A DNA stretch of 64,000 nucleotides from Pholiota molesta (Eukaryota > Basidiomycota > Agaricomycetes > Agaricales > Strophariaceae), in assembly GCA_014925825.1 (NCBI GenBank), contig JACGCK010000066.1, positions 185,101-249,100 of the forward strand. The letters are read 5' to 3'. Shown one piece after another: positions 1-11,200 of the stretch. The first letter of the stretch is position 1, and each line of letters starts with the position of its first letter. The notes under the pieces are model-generated. The model worked only from the letters and a program-made list of their open reading frames with translations, had not been told where the DNA came from and made no database searches. The position numbers were made by a program, and so were the translations under genes.

Positions 1-162
1 GAATTCACAGAGGCACTCAAGACGCGCTCCTACGAGAAGTGGAGATTGAAGGATTTGTCGATTTGGCAGGGCGGCGCGGAAGTTGATATGGATGCGATGC
101 GCTTGCTGGGCGCCAGCATCCCTTCGCTGGAAAGTTTTTTTGAAGGACAAACGTACCTCTAA
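1..162 (+). CDS. C-terminal end of an unrecognised protein (cut by window edge)
   Basis: Frame 1 is open from the first base and stops with TAA at 160-162, giving 53 residues that end in ...SLESFFEGQTYL. The composition looks like real protein (charged, with aromatic residues), and the stop is followed by AT-rich sequence suited to a 3' end. I do not recognise the family. The start lies outside the window, so neither length nor domain content can be judged. It could also be only the last exon of a longer gene. Confidence 0.5.
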   Translation, partial: EFTEALKTRSYEKWRLKDLSIWQGGAEVDMDAMRLLGASIPSLESFFEGQTYL

Positions 163-779
163 CATTTCTTGCCGGAGTGATTTCTTCCTTTCTCCGAGGG
201 TTAGCCATGTGTTTGATTATCAAGATTGACAGTTAGATGTGTTCGAAGCATGTCAGGACAGTGTTAGGACTATTAGGACTAGATTTGGAGTAAATGTATG
301 GCTTTATACCCCCGGGCCCCCAATCCATGAATAAGGATCGATTGACTCCGTTCACAGTATTACATGTAGATGTTGTGCGCAAAGAATGTTCTACAAGCAA
401 GCGGTGTGTGAAGGTGTGGCACAAGTCGAGTCATCATTCGGGGAATGCCGAGCAGCCAGTGCTCGGCATAAGTTTTGGTGCCCGCGCAAACGTGTGCAGA
501 AATACGGCTTGTAGCTGAACCACCACCATCTCATCCCTTCCCTCTGCGTCCTCCACGATTTGTCGTCAGATCTCCAACATTCTGTCTCTGCACTCCCCCC
601 ATCCCACCCACATCCTCTTCTGTCCAGGCAGAGGATTCATGCTTCGACCTCCAATTGCTATACCAAAGGATAAAAGATATTTGCCCAGATCTCGTCTTGT
701 GAGTATCCAGCCTCTCTTCTCGTTTCCCAGTATCTCATACCCTTAGATACAGCGCTAAAATACCATTCAACTGCCCAGC
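163..779. other. Intergenic: 3' flank of the left-edge gene and promoter/5' UTR of eIF5
   Basis: No convincing coding sequence. The last 250 bases before the eIF5 ATG are pyrimidine-rich (runs of CCTCT and CCACC), as is common in fungal core promoters and 5' UTRs. Short open frames here have no protein-like character. Confidence 0.5.
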
Positions 780-2137
780 ATGGCTTCAGGAATCGTTAAC
801 ATTCGCCGCGATGTGGATGACAAATTCTACCGCTACCGGTATGTTTTCCTCCTCTCCGATGTCCTCTGGATCCGCTGACTCACACCGCCCTACAGCATGC
901 CCGTTTTGACCACCAAAATCGAGGGAAAGGGAAATGGCATCAAAACTGTCATCCCTAACATGTCCGACGTCGCCCGCGCTCTCAGCCGTCCTCCCACCTA
1001 CACCACCAAATTCTTCGGCTGCGAGCTTGGTGCCCAAACCACTTTCGACGAGAAGAACGACAGGTATATCGTCAACGGCGCACACGATGCCAACCGTCTT
1101 CGCGAACTGCTCGACGTTTTCATCGACAAGTTTGTCCTCTGCAAATCCTGCAAAAACCCCGAGACCGAGCTCGTCATTCTCAAATCCGGCAGGACCGAAG
1201 ACATCATTCGTGACTGCAAGGCCTGCGGCGAGCGCACTGGCGTCGACATGCGTCACAAGCTGACCACGTTCATCGTCAAGAACCCTCCCGTTAAAATCAA
1301 GAAGGGGAAGAACAAGAACACTGGCGGTGACGCAGCCGGCGGCGTTGGTGGCGCGGGCAACCCTGACCCTGTCGACGGCGCTGAGTCTCCTCAAAATGAT
1401 GGGAACGAGAGCGACGACTATCTCACCAAGAAAATCAAGGCCGAGGCTGCGGAACTGAACACCGAGACAACTCTGGCCAAGGAGGACTGGTCCGCGGACA
1501 CCTCCCCCGAAGCCGTCAAGCAGCGCGTGAAGGCCCTCGAGGGCAACTTGGCCGCCACCGTCCTCGGGGATGACGAAGGCGGCAGCGACGACGACGCGAA
1601 CAGCCCCTACTCCGTCTTCGGCCGCTGGATCGAGGAGAACCCCGACGACGACACCAAGGCGCGCTCGCTCGCCATCTACAAGAAGGCGGAGGAGCTGGGC
1701 ATCGAGAAGAAGCACAAGACCGTGACCATCCTCGTGCAGGCGCTGTTCACCGAGCACATCGTCGCCGAGGTCAACAGCTACGCGGCGCTGCTCACCAAGC
1801 TCGTCACCTCTGAAAAGCACCAGAAGGCGCTGCTCGGCGGCGTCGAGCGCTTCATCGGCTTCACGCATCCGGACCTCATCCCTGTGGTCCCCAAGATCCT
1901 GATGGCGTTTTATCAAATCGATCTCATCGATGAGGAGGTGGTGACCCAATGGGGCACACATGTCAGCAAGAAGTACGTTGACAAGGACACCAGCAAGAAA
2001 GTCAGGAAGGCCAGCGAGCCGTTTTTGAAGGTACGTTTGACACGTTTCTGATGATCGTGATCGTTGACTCACTCGTTTGTTTCTATGTTTAGTGGCTTCA
2101 AGAAGCTGATGATGATGACGACGACGATGACGAGTAA
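780..2137 (+). CDS. TIF5: Eukaryotic translation initiation factor 5 (eIF5)
   Basis: GTPase-activating protein for eIF2-GTP in the 43S/48S pre-initiation complex; it also bridges eIF2 and eIF3. Three exons: 780-838, 896-2030 and 2093-2137, giving 412 residues. The start is the ATG at 780 (MASGIVNIRRDVDDKFYRYR), not the internal ATG at 897, because exon 1 supplies the conserved N-terminal arginine stretch, including the arginine-finger region, and splices in frame. The N-terminal domain carries a zinc ribbon with CKSC near residue 101 and CKACG near residue 130. A low-complexity acidic linker (about 160-230) precedes a C-terminal HEAT/W2-like domain that ends in a WLQEADDDDDDDDE acidic box on the last exon, as in the family. 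Length and domain order are normal. It converges with the CFEM-like gene at 2718. Confidence 0.97.
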
Positions 2138-2717
2138 AGCGTCGGTGATCCGTGGGCGAAACATGGACATTGCACTCTTGTGTCTGCGGATTGACGGATT
2201 CGAGCTCATCTACCCTTGATGTATCATTTAGGATGGGCGGTAGAGGCGTATCAGTAACATTTCGATCATCTTTCTTCATATAGTTTCTTCTTTCACCGCG
2301 TATGCGATATATTTTTGTACTTTTCCCGAACAGTGATTACCTCCGTCCAGTGTATGTCTCCGTATGCTTGCTTTTGAATATACTACTGCTATAAGTTTCT
2401 ATGTTGTCAGTACTTATAGGGCTGTCATTGGATGATTCTGTCTTCAAGATGTTGGTTGGTTACGTTCTGACAGGCTTGGAGTTAAGAATACTTCTCCGTG
2501 AGTTTGCTACACCATTCAGATCCATAAATATTCAGCAGAATCAGTTCAGTGGAATCAGAGTAGTTGACTAGTGTTCATTCATGTCAGCCACATCCATGCT
2601 CATAACTACGTGTAACGACAGAAATGTATAAACCCAAAATAAACGTTGGGTATATGTATGTAGAGTTGTAACATAATACTCGGGCAGTCCATGTAAGGCC
2701 ATCGTTCAAAAAATCGC
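2138..2717. other. Intergenic between two convergent genes
   Basis: Stop codons of eIF5 (+) and the CFEM-like gene (-) face each other across 580 bases. The sequence is AT-rich with no coding signal; it should hold both 3' UTRs and poly(A) sites. Confidence 0.5.
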
Positions 2718-3466
2718 TTAGAGGAGTGCAAGTCCGGACAGGCCGAGAGCGAAGACCACTCCGACGATGCTGACGGACGAGTGAGCGACAGCAGCGCTCT
2801 TCCCCGCCGATGGACTGCTGGCGGCGGCGGTGTTCGCCGTGCCCGACGCAGCGGTCGTTCCGCTTCCGCTGCTCCCACTGCCGGTGGTGCCACTGGTCGG
2901 GGTGGACGCAGAGCCGCTGACGGGGAATCCGCCTGAGCTGCACGCCTGTTCATAGCCTAAAGGTCCACGGAATTTATGGTAGTAAGTAAAATAACGAAAT
3001 CAGCGGTGAAGCGCGTATAATAAGCACCTGAGACCGTCTGGTCGATGAACGTCTGGTTCACGTTGGGCACGCCCGCTTTGAGGCCACAATCCAAGCAGCT
3101 CCTGATGTCAGAGTCGATCGCGTTTGTGCAGATACAACTCAGGTCGGAGCAGGTACCGGACTGCAAAAAAAATTATGGACGTGATGAGCAAAATAAACGC
3201 GGGTGTAGAACGGAGTATACGTACCCCTAGAGAGCTGGAAAGGGCCTGGCAAGTCGGCACACAAGCCTGGGGGATGTCGCCGGGGGTGAATCCGCTGGGC
3301 AATTGACGCGCGAAGAGAGCTCCAGTAGAGAGAGGCTCGGCCAGAACTACGGTGAGATACGCGATCTTGGCTTCAGCTTTCCATTTCGTTTTATCCGCTC
3401 AACCGTTTACTCACCTGCTGGCACAGCGAACGCGAGAGACGCGGCGAGGATGATGGGAGCGACCAT
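2718..3466 (-). CDS. Small secreted CFEM-like cysteine-rich protein, probable GPI anchor
   Basis: Four exons on the minus strand: 3466-3415, 3346-3225, 3160-3028 and 2956-2718, with consistent phases, giving 181 residues. The N-terminus (MVAPIILAASLAFAVPA) is a signal peptide. The mature part has eight cysteines, spaced C-x3-C, then C-x4-C-x-C (TCSDLSCIC), then C-x2-C and a final C, resembling the eight-cysteine CFEM fold of fungal extracellular membrane proteins. A Ser/Thr/Gly/Ala-rich stretch of about 60 residues follows, then a hydrophobic tail ending ALGLSGLALL, as expected for GPI attachment at the plasma membrane or wall. CFEM proteins are linked to haem binding or surface interactions; which applies here cannot be told. 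The spacing departs from the strict CFEM pattern, so the family call is tentative while the secreted, GPI-type architecture is well supported. Confidence 0.68.
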
Positions 3467-6400
3467 GTTATCAAAGTGGCAGAAAAATTATTGGCTGAAG
3501 CTTTAGAGTTGGAGGGACGGAAAGTGTCAGGAAGGATGCTGAGAAACCTGTCGAAAAAAGGCGAACAGGACGCTCTTATAAGGCTCTTGAGGCTCCTCTC
3601 CGCAAACCATTGGAAGACACTAAAACATGGTGCGGCGTACTAATTAGAGCTAAAAATAGCTCCGAGCGCGCCCAAGAAGTCGCGTCGTATCAATCAGTGT
3701 CACTTTGACGCGCTTAGGAGGATTGACGGCGGTGAAGTCAATTCAATGCAAGGCGCCAATTCCTTGGCATTCACACGCACGACGCACCATTGGAAATTTC
3801 ATTGCTTGAGCGTGACCCTGGTCGTCCGCTATGACTGGATCTGACGTTATAGGGGAGCCGCGGAACATACTTGTGGTCCACAGCCTTGAAGTCAAAACTT
3901 TTATTTGAGCTGAGAGGAGCGTCTCAGCACCGCTTTATTTCTGATATCGATCCTGATTTTCTGAATGAGTATTACTGAGTATTGATCTCGTTTGACGACC
4001 ATGATAAAATACTCGTGGTAGTGGTACATACTATGGTAGCCATGCCGGCGTCCCCCAAAATGATTTGCGCTTTGTCTAAAATCATATGCCGTTTTTGATT
4101 TCCACACAGCGCGGATCATGAAGAGAGAGAAAAATCCATTTACCACTACCTGCCTGCTCCTATCAGCATTTATCTCATGGCTTGGCCAAGGCTTGGCTTC
4201 AAGTGAAAATGGCCTCTAAGTTCCTGCCTCTTTCTATGTTTGTGTTTGTCGGGCGTCTTTCAATAATCCCCAGAATCCGAATCCTTTGAATATCTTTGGA
4301 AGGTGCCCAAGCATTTTTGCGCCACACTGGATCTCCTTATATAGTTGAAATCATTCTATATTCGTCAATTTGGTTTGTCATTTTCAGTCAAGCCTTCAAG
4401 GCAGCTGTATTCGAAGTGTATGTGCAATTTATCCTGCTTGCTCCAGTCAATTTCTATCTCTACAGAACGACGGCTGTGATGCACCAGAGGATGGATTGAA
4501 TGCAATCATTGGTTTACCACATCAATGAGAAATTATGAACAGACGCTGGGGATCTAACTGATCGCTCGATATTACCTTTCAACACAACTTCCACTGCTTC
4601 TTGGGCGAAGGACTCAGTTATGCTCAGCGCGTACTGACGTCAAAGTCATGATTTCTTCATGCCCATATCGCCACTCACGCTGGCATGCCTCGCACAGTGC
4701 GTCAAAGTGAACGCGCCTATCACCCATTAGTATGTACAGAGCTATTTTTAGTCACGATCCCACCATCCATACAGAACCTGAAAAGCTGAATTACCTATCT
4801 GGAGAAACAGTTATTCTGCAGATAGGCTTCCAGATAGTACAGAGAAAATGATAATTATAACCGGTGACTTCATCTCCACCTCTGCATCCCTCGATAGTGT
4901 CAACACGGTCAGCCCGCTCGCTATCACTCCACTTTTTCTACTTCCATATGTCCAGTTGAGCAAGTACAATTGACAGCTAAAGAGCAGAGCAGCCTCCAAT
5001 ATCAAGTCTCCTTACCTTCTTTTAGCATTAAGATCAGTAGTCCTACCCAAGCCTCTCTCCTCCGAGTCTAATACCCTTCTCGCGCGCCAGCTAAACATCT
5101 CCGGAGCAGCCTTCGTGCTCGCAACACCGGCACCTGAACATCTCGCTCAACACTGGATACAATATTACCTGGAGGGCGCATTAGCATCAACTGTGATTAT
5201 GATTTTGATCAATAGAACCAAGCATCGAGAACAGCCTGAACACTCGGAGGAAAATTTGGGCATACGCGGAAAGCAGACAGAGCGATTACTATAATTGACG
5301 GACCCGATTTAACAGCCCGGCCTGCATCTACTTGAAAATTACATGGCGTATAAAACATGCTTGCTACAAATACCATCATTGTAGTCCATGGGCGTCTAAA
5401 TGACACCTCATGAAGTCAGTGGTGATTAGGAATAATTGACACGAGGAGATACTATGAATTCAGAAGGGGGAGGCGTGCCCGCAAGCAGATGTGAGTGGAT
5501 GGACGGATTGGACGAGGGGGTGAACGGAGTAAAGCGAGGGATGAACGATGTCGATAACAGATAATATTTGAAGCGCGAAATAAGGAGAACAGTGTCAGTT
5601 CGTACAATGCCAGCAACAATATCGTGTGGGTGGAATGTAAAGGTCGAAGATGCGGCTGGTGGTGAAATGCGTATACGCTTTTTCGGGTTGGTGAGTACAA
5701 AATCAAGCATGCTGTTAAGACAGAGGAGGAGAAAGTGGAAGGAAGAGTGGCGAAAAAGAGGCCGCTATAGAAGAAAAAAACCAGGGGATGAAATAGGAGG
5801 AGAGCGTGGGTATACAGACAAACAACCATTTCTCGCTTTCTTTCGAGTGGCGTAAAGCTTGAAGCAGTGGGATCGATTCGAATGATGGAAGAGGACGCGG
5901 TGCTGAGTACAAGGGGATAGTGGCTCGACGGGATGGGGCGGCATAAATACGGTAAACCTCAGGGAATACGAATAGCACAGATATGCTTAGAGAGGATAAT
6001 CCATCCACCCATTTTGAGGTGGTCATTGTTGAGTCCTCGGGCATCGAAATGGATGATGGGATGAGGACTGGGTGATCACTTCGCGTGCATGGAAAAGCCC
6101 ACTTTACGTCCGTCGCGAAGAAAGAGCTTCAAGAGCGAAGCTGATAGATGCGCCGTCGGAATTGAATGGGGCGCAAGAGCGGCTTGGATAGGAGGGTCAT
6201 TTGCGAGGTGTCGGGGTGGACAATGTCGCTCGCAAAGTGGACATGGGCACGTCGTGGAAAAGGTGCGGTGAGATCATCCAAGCGGCTTTCGTCAAAAACC
6301 CTCGTTCCCGACATTTGTGATAGAGACAAGGCATCTACAAGGCAGAAAAAGCAAAAGCAAGGAACGTGTCAATAAAAACAACGTCGGATGCCACGGCGAA

Positions 6401-6643
6401 AAAGGTAGATAAGACTTACCTTGTTCGAAGGGAACGCATGCTCAGCCCATCAGATACCAGGTTTCCTTTTCATATGCGAACGACGGGCATCGCATGTGAA
6501 TTTAGGTCCTCCTTTTTACACGACGCCAGCACCCAGCGCCCAGATTCCAATCCCCACAACGCCCTAGCCCATGCTGGAATCGCCCATCCACCAAATATAA
6601 ACCCTATCGTCCCCCCAAAATAATGAAGTGCAAACGAACCCCT
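3467..6643. other. Gene-poor interval, 3.2 kb
   Basis: No multi-exon gene could be assembled. Open frames of 90-125 codons at 5426-6044 (both strands) overlap one another, lack recognisable motifs and sit in biased sequence. The stretch next to 3466 must hold the CFEM-like gene's promoter, and the stretch next to 6644 the 3' end of the bHLH gene. A rapidly evolving small gene or a noncoding RNA cannot be excluded. Confidence 0.4.
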
Positions 6644-8251
6644 CTACTCCCCGTCCTCGTCACCCTCCCCTTCGCTGCCGCCCTCGTCGTCCATGTCTTC
6701 GCCCTCCAGACGGCCGCTGCCGCCTTTCCACTCGCGCTCCCAGGGCGGGTCTGGTATGAGCGGCGAGAGCGCCGGATGGCCGGGGAGCAGCGACGACCGC
6801 GCGCGGTGCAGACGCGCGAGCAAGGCTGAGCGGTCGGCGATGAGCGCCTGAATGTGCTCAATAGCTAGGAAGGGATGTCAGTACGGCGGTGGGAAAATAC
6901 ATGCGCGAATAAATGCGCGAATAAATGCACGAATAAATGCACAAATATACGCGCAAATATATAAACGGCTGCGAAACGACTCACTCTTGGACAACACCAC
7001 GTTCTCGCTCCTGGGCCCCGCGCGTCCGTCCAGCCGCTCGCGCGCGTCCCGCTCCTCGCCGTCCCGCGCGCCCTTCTTCCGGCTCTTCTTGCGCTGCGCA
7101 CCGCCGCCGCCCGCGCGCGCCGCCTGCCGCTCCGCCTCCTCCTCCTCGCGGATCGCCTCGCGCAGCGCGGGCACCGTCTCGCAGAGCGCCTCGTACCCGC
7201 GCCGGATGTTCGCGCGCCGCTTCTGCTCCGACTGGATGTGGTTCGCCTTCTTCTGCGAGGGCGAGAGCAGCGCCTGCTTCGGCGCGGGCCCGCCGCCTCC
7301 GTCTTGCGGCGGTGGGGCGGTGGACGGCAAAGTGGAGGCGCGCGCGCGCTTGGCGGTGGCGGCAGCGTGGGTGCCGTTGGCGGTTCCGTTGCTACGGCCG
7401 CCGTTCGCTGATGTCGACGCAATCATATTGCTGCCTTCGCTCTGGCGCGAGGGCCTGGTCGAGCGGGAGCTGCTCGACGGACGCTTCGTGCTCCGCGCGG
7501 TGGAGCTGGACGAGGGGGACAGCCCTCTTTGTTGGTGTTGTTGCGGCCGCTGATGCTGTTCGGAGTGCGTGGGGATGTGCACTTGGTGTAGGTGCTCCAC
7601 ATGGCGCTGTTGCTGCCCTATGGAGTGCGCATTGTGCTGCTGCTGTTGCTGGAAACCAAACGGGGAATGGGGAGATGCGGGCGAACCGTGGTCTGCATTG
7701 GAAGCGGTCATCGGCGATGGCCCCAGATGAGGGTTTTGCTGGTGCCGCTGCATCGGATAACGCAGCTCCTGTGATGAAGAAACTTTATTGTGCAGGAAAG
7801 GGAACAGATCCGCGCCAGAGGAGAACGAATGCTGTCGGTGCTGCTGTTGCTGCTGCTGGAGGTGGTGCATCGTCTGCTGCCGTTGTGCAAAACGGTGCTG
7901 GTCTTGCTGCTGCTGCTGGTGTTGTTGGTGCTGGTGCTGCAGATTGTACTGCCCGCGGGTGTCGTGCCCCTGCGGCTGCCCCCGGTCGTCCATCATCGCG
8001 CCGCCCCCATTCCACCCCTCGGGGTCGAGCGACATCAGGTCCTTCGTCGCCTTGGCCAGCGCCTCGCGCTGCGCGGGGTTCGCGGCGCCGCCCGCGTCGT
8101 TCAGGGGATCGTCGTAGGCGCCGTATGCGGGGGCGCCGGAGTTGTAGATGGCCCACTCGGAGGCGGTGAGCGTCTCGTCGGGGTAGTCCATGGTGGAGAG
8201 GAAGGACTGGAAGGCGTGGCTCTCCGCCGGCGAGAGCAGCGAGGACTGCAT
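6644..8251 (-). CDS. bHLH transcription factor with glutamine/histidine-rich N-terminus
   Basis: Two exons, 8251-6985 and 6864-6644, about 495 residues. The first ATG in the correct frame is at 8251 (MQSSLLSPAESHAF); the open frame runs a few codons further upstream without an ATG. Residues about 90-250 are rich in Gln and His, a typical low-complexity activation region, followed by a Ser-rich stretch. A basic region and helix 1 (NHIQSEQKRRANIRRGYEAL) lie near residue 337, with the H/E/R spacing of E-box binders. Helix 2 (ENVVLSKTIEHIQALI) spans the splice junction, which supports the intron. The loop between the helices is unusually long, about 50 residues rich in Arg/Glu/Lys. The C-terminus is acidic. 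Its target genes cannot be inferred. The single intron contains a minisatellite. Confidence 0.85.
6897..6962. repeat. 12-base minisatellite in the bHLH intron
   Basis: About five tandem copies of a 12-base unit like ATGCGCGAATAA, decaying to ATACGCGCAAAT at the right end, lie between the splice sites of the bHLH gene. No other run like it is seen in the window. Confidence 0.8.
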
Positions 8252-11200
8252 CGGCCGAGACAAGAGGTGGGGATCGGACTGCGGGCGTGGGGGGCGGGGC
8301 GCAGCGCACGGACGGACGGGCGGACGGGGGCAGGCGGGCGGGCTGTTGGCGACGGCGTGGATGATATAATGGTTTGTTTTTTAGGTATGGCGAATGCGGG
8401 GTAAGGTGACAAGTCAGAAAGCAGGCGGGCGGCGGATGCATGTGAATACAAACTGCACGGGATGTGGCGGTGCACTTGCTATATCTGGCGTTCCCAGGCG
8501 AAAATCGTTGGCAATCACCCCATGTGTCGTGACGGTTCGTCCCAGTATGCTCGGGCGAAGTAGCCCCACCGCGAGTCTCCTTTGCTTTTCCATTCACTCG
8601 TACTCACCCATGTCAGGCGCCATGCGCCAGGCAGGTCACATTCTTGACATTTTTGCTGAACGTACCATCAAAATCTCAGCCATGATGATCCCTGACTCCA
8701 TACCTCGCAAAGCTCGACATTTGAGCTAATCTGTCGCCTTGTCCTCTGTCTCTTACATATGTCCCCTCTAGACTCTCGCGAGTCGCCTGCTCAATTGTCC
8801 ATGCCACTTTTTAGAGCTGACGCGGGCGTCCGCACCGCATCCCACTGCACGGCAGGCCGTTTGCACCCGTCTTTCCGCAGTCTCCTTGGGGTGCTGCTGC
8901 TCTTATTAGCTCTGTCGACCTCGAGGCTCGCGTTCTCCAAACCCATTGCGGGGACAACGGTGTTTGAGACCGAGGTTACATGTACAGTATCGTCACCGCA
9001 CGCTGCCTCGACCCCCGGCTTGCCACATACACATGACGTCCTACCTACTGGGCGTGAAATCTCCTCCTGCATGACGTCTATACTTAGGCTGTGGAGACTG
9101 GCAGCACGTACTTGCTGCCGCCAGCTTGCGTACTCTCCTTAGCTTACCAATACCATCGCGAAGCTCGACCAAGGTTGCTGGCGCTGTTCTCACCATCATG
9201 ATAAGCCGGGCCCATCACGACTTGTCTTGAATGAACACTCACGAAGATCTTATATCTGTGCATGGGTGCTTGAGATATATACGCACTGACCACAACAATT
9301 CCCACTCCTTCGCTCGTCTCTCGTCAAGTCTCGCGCCATTTGCCTGGTTGTGGTATATACATACCGCAAGATGTAAAATGAAATCGGCAATCATCCACAT
9401 CCTGATATTTCATTGATTCTCTGATTCGCTCAGCGCACTCAATCAGAACATCTGTTTGCTATCTCCCCCGTTCTTGCGCTTGAATCGGGTATATTCCCAG
9501 CTAAGGGCTCGATAGCCCGAGACCTGAGCACTATGTATCAGGACATACAGAAGAATAGGAAATGCTTCACTCATCGCAGTTCTCTCTAGGTGTTCTTACG
9601 GTGGTGTTACTGCCGTTGCTTTTTTTACCTTTAGAGCCTCGACTTTGAGCGTTTCCTTGCGAATGCTCGCAACTAGAAGCTGAGCACAGCCTTCATCATG
9701 TCAAGGCCTTTAAACGCTTTAGCGCCTTACATCACCTCTGCTTCTCCGGTGATGCTTTTAAACCCGATGACCATTTCCGTAATATTACCTGCAGACCACT
9801 GCCGAATGGGCCCTCGACTGCGCTGGCACCTGTACGCCTTCTGATTCTGTGCACCAATTTCACGGACAAGAAACTCCAATGAATTGTCAATGGCATCCTT
9901 GCTTGTTCCGCGCGGGCGTCCGCATCCAAAGAGAGTTCCCTCTGCCCCCCGACTTGCTCCGCGAAAACCTGTGGGCCCGATGACGGAATTCCCTAGTACA
10001 GCCCGCGCCCTGCACAGGCCTTCTCTGTGTACATGTACCACTCCTCCCATCCCGATCGTCGCTGGCGACTAATTGCAGCCGTCGCGTGGCTTATCGCGGC
10101 TACGCAGGATCAGGCCTGATCATGAGAATGCGTTGCGCATCCGGACGCGGAATGGACGGGCAGGAGCGACGAACGCGATATCGACATCTCTGTGGTCGCG
10201 TGCCCATCTGGCGATGACATCGCTTCGGAGTAGCCTACGCTGGATCCCCCGAGTGTTTGGCACGCGACTGCGGGGACGATGATCGTCATCCTCCATCGCT
10301 TCGAAGTAGCCTAGCTGGACATTGACCGGAGATGTCGACACTTCCATCGATTATCGATCGTGCGCAGGGTCTCATCGGTGGTGTTTTCGGTTGTTTCAAC
10401 GCCAACGACTATGCTCCAACCGCTCTAGACTCCGGGGACAATGATCAATCGTCGTGATCTCGTACACTGCTGGCTGAACACTGACCGGTGATTTTGATAA
10501 TTCCATCGATTATCGATCGTGAGCAGGGTCTTTTCAGTGGTCTTTTCGGTTGTTTCGATGTCAACGGCTCTGCTTTCAGCGCTTCCTACGCATTAATTAC
10601 ATGATCCCCATCTCGTACACTTCGCTCTTCTAGCGGTCTTCGTCTTTGGATTACCGAATCCCATGACTAATTCGCATTGACCCCCAGGCTGCCACCACGG
10701 TCATATACGGCCTTCCGACGCGCCCCAGAAGGCGTTCCCTCTGCTCACCCTGGCGAATAGCCTCCACGGACAGGGCCTGTGACGCGTCCACGGGTGGTGG
10801 AATCCGGAATACGCCAGCTCCCTTGTAACTGATTCCTGGGTATTTAATGCCATGGACTTACGCCGTTTTTAGGGAATGCTATGTGAATGGCGATTGTGGA
10901 ATGGGGGAGGCTGCCCATCTGTCTATCAGATTTGTTGGCAGTAACAAAGACAGAAGACAGGAGGGTAATCGCACTGGTGGTCGCGCATGCCAGTAATATT
11001 TTTACATCTATTGAATGCATCCAAAATATTGAATATCGCGGCTAAAATGATGCGGTATGTTTCTCAGAAGTTCATCACATTCTTGGTTAGTGACGAAGAC
11101 ACCGAAGCTTCCTGTATCCCCTGGGATCATGATCGCGCGCAGCAGCCAAAGTTATCTTCCACATTGAATGAGTTTATAATACCAGACTCGTGCCCGACAT

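Noticed and set aside
786..2279. 497-codon open frame antisense to eIF5
   Set aside because: It mirrors the GC-biased third positions of eIF5. The encoded sequence is Val/Leu/Asp/Gly-rich with no motif, while the sense strand is unmistakable eIF5.
5426..6044. Overlapping 90-125-codon open frames on both strands
   Set aside because: They overlap each other and lack motifs; composition follows a strand-biased purine/pyrimidine run.
6937..8169. 410-codon open frame antisense to the bHLH gene
   Set aside because: Ala/Arg-rich shadow of a GC- and CAG-rich coding sequence. The bHLH on the other strand has intact conserved helices.
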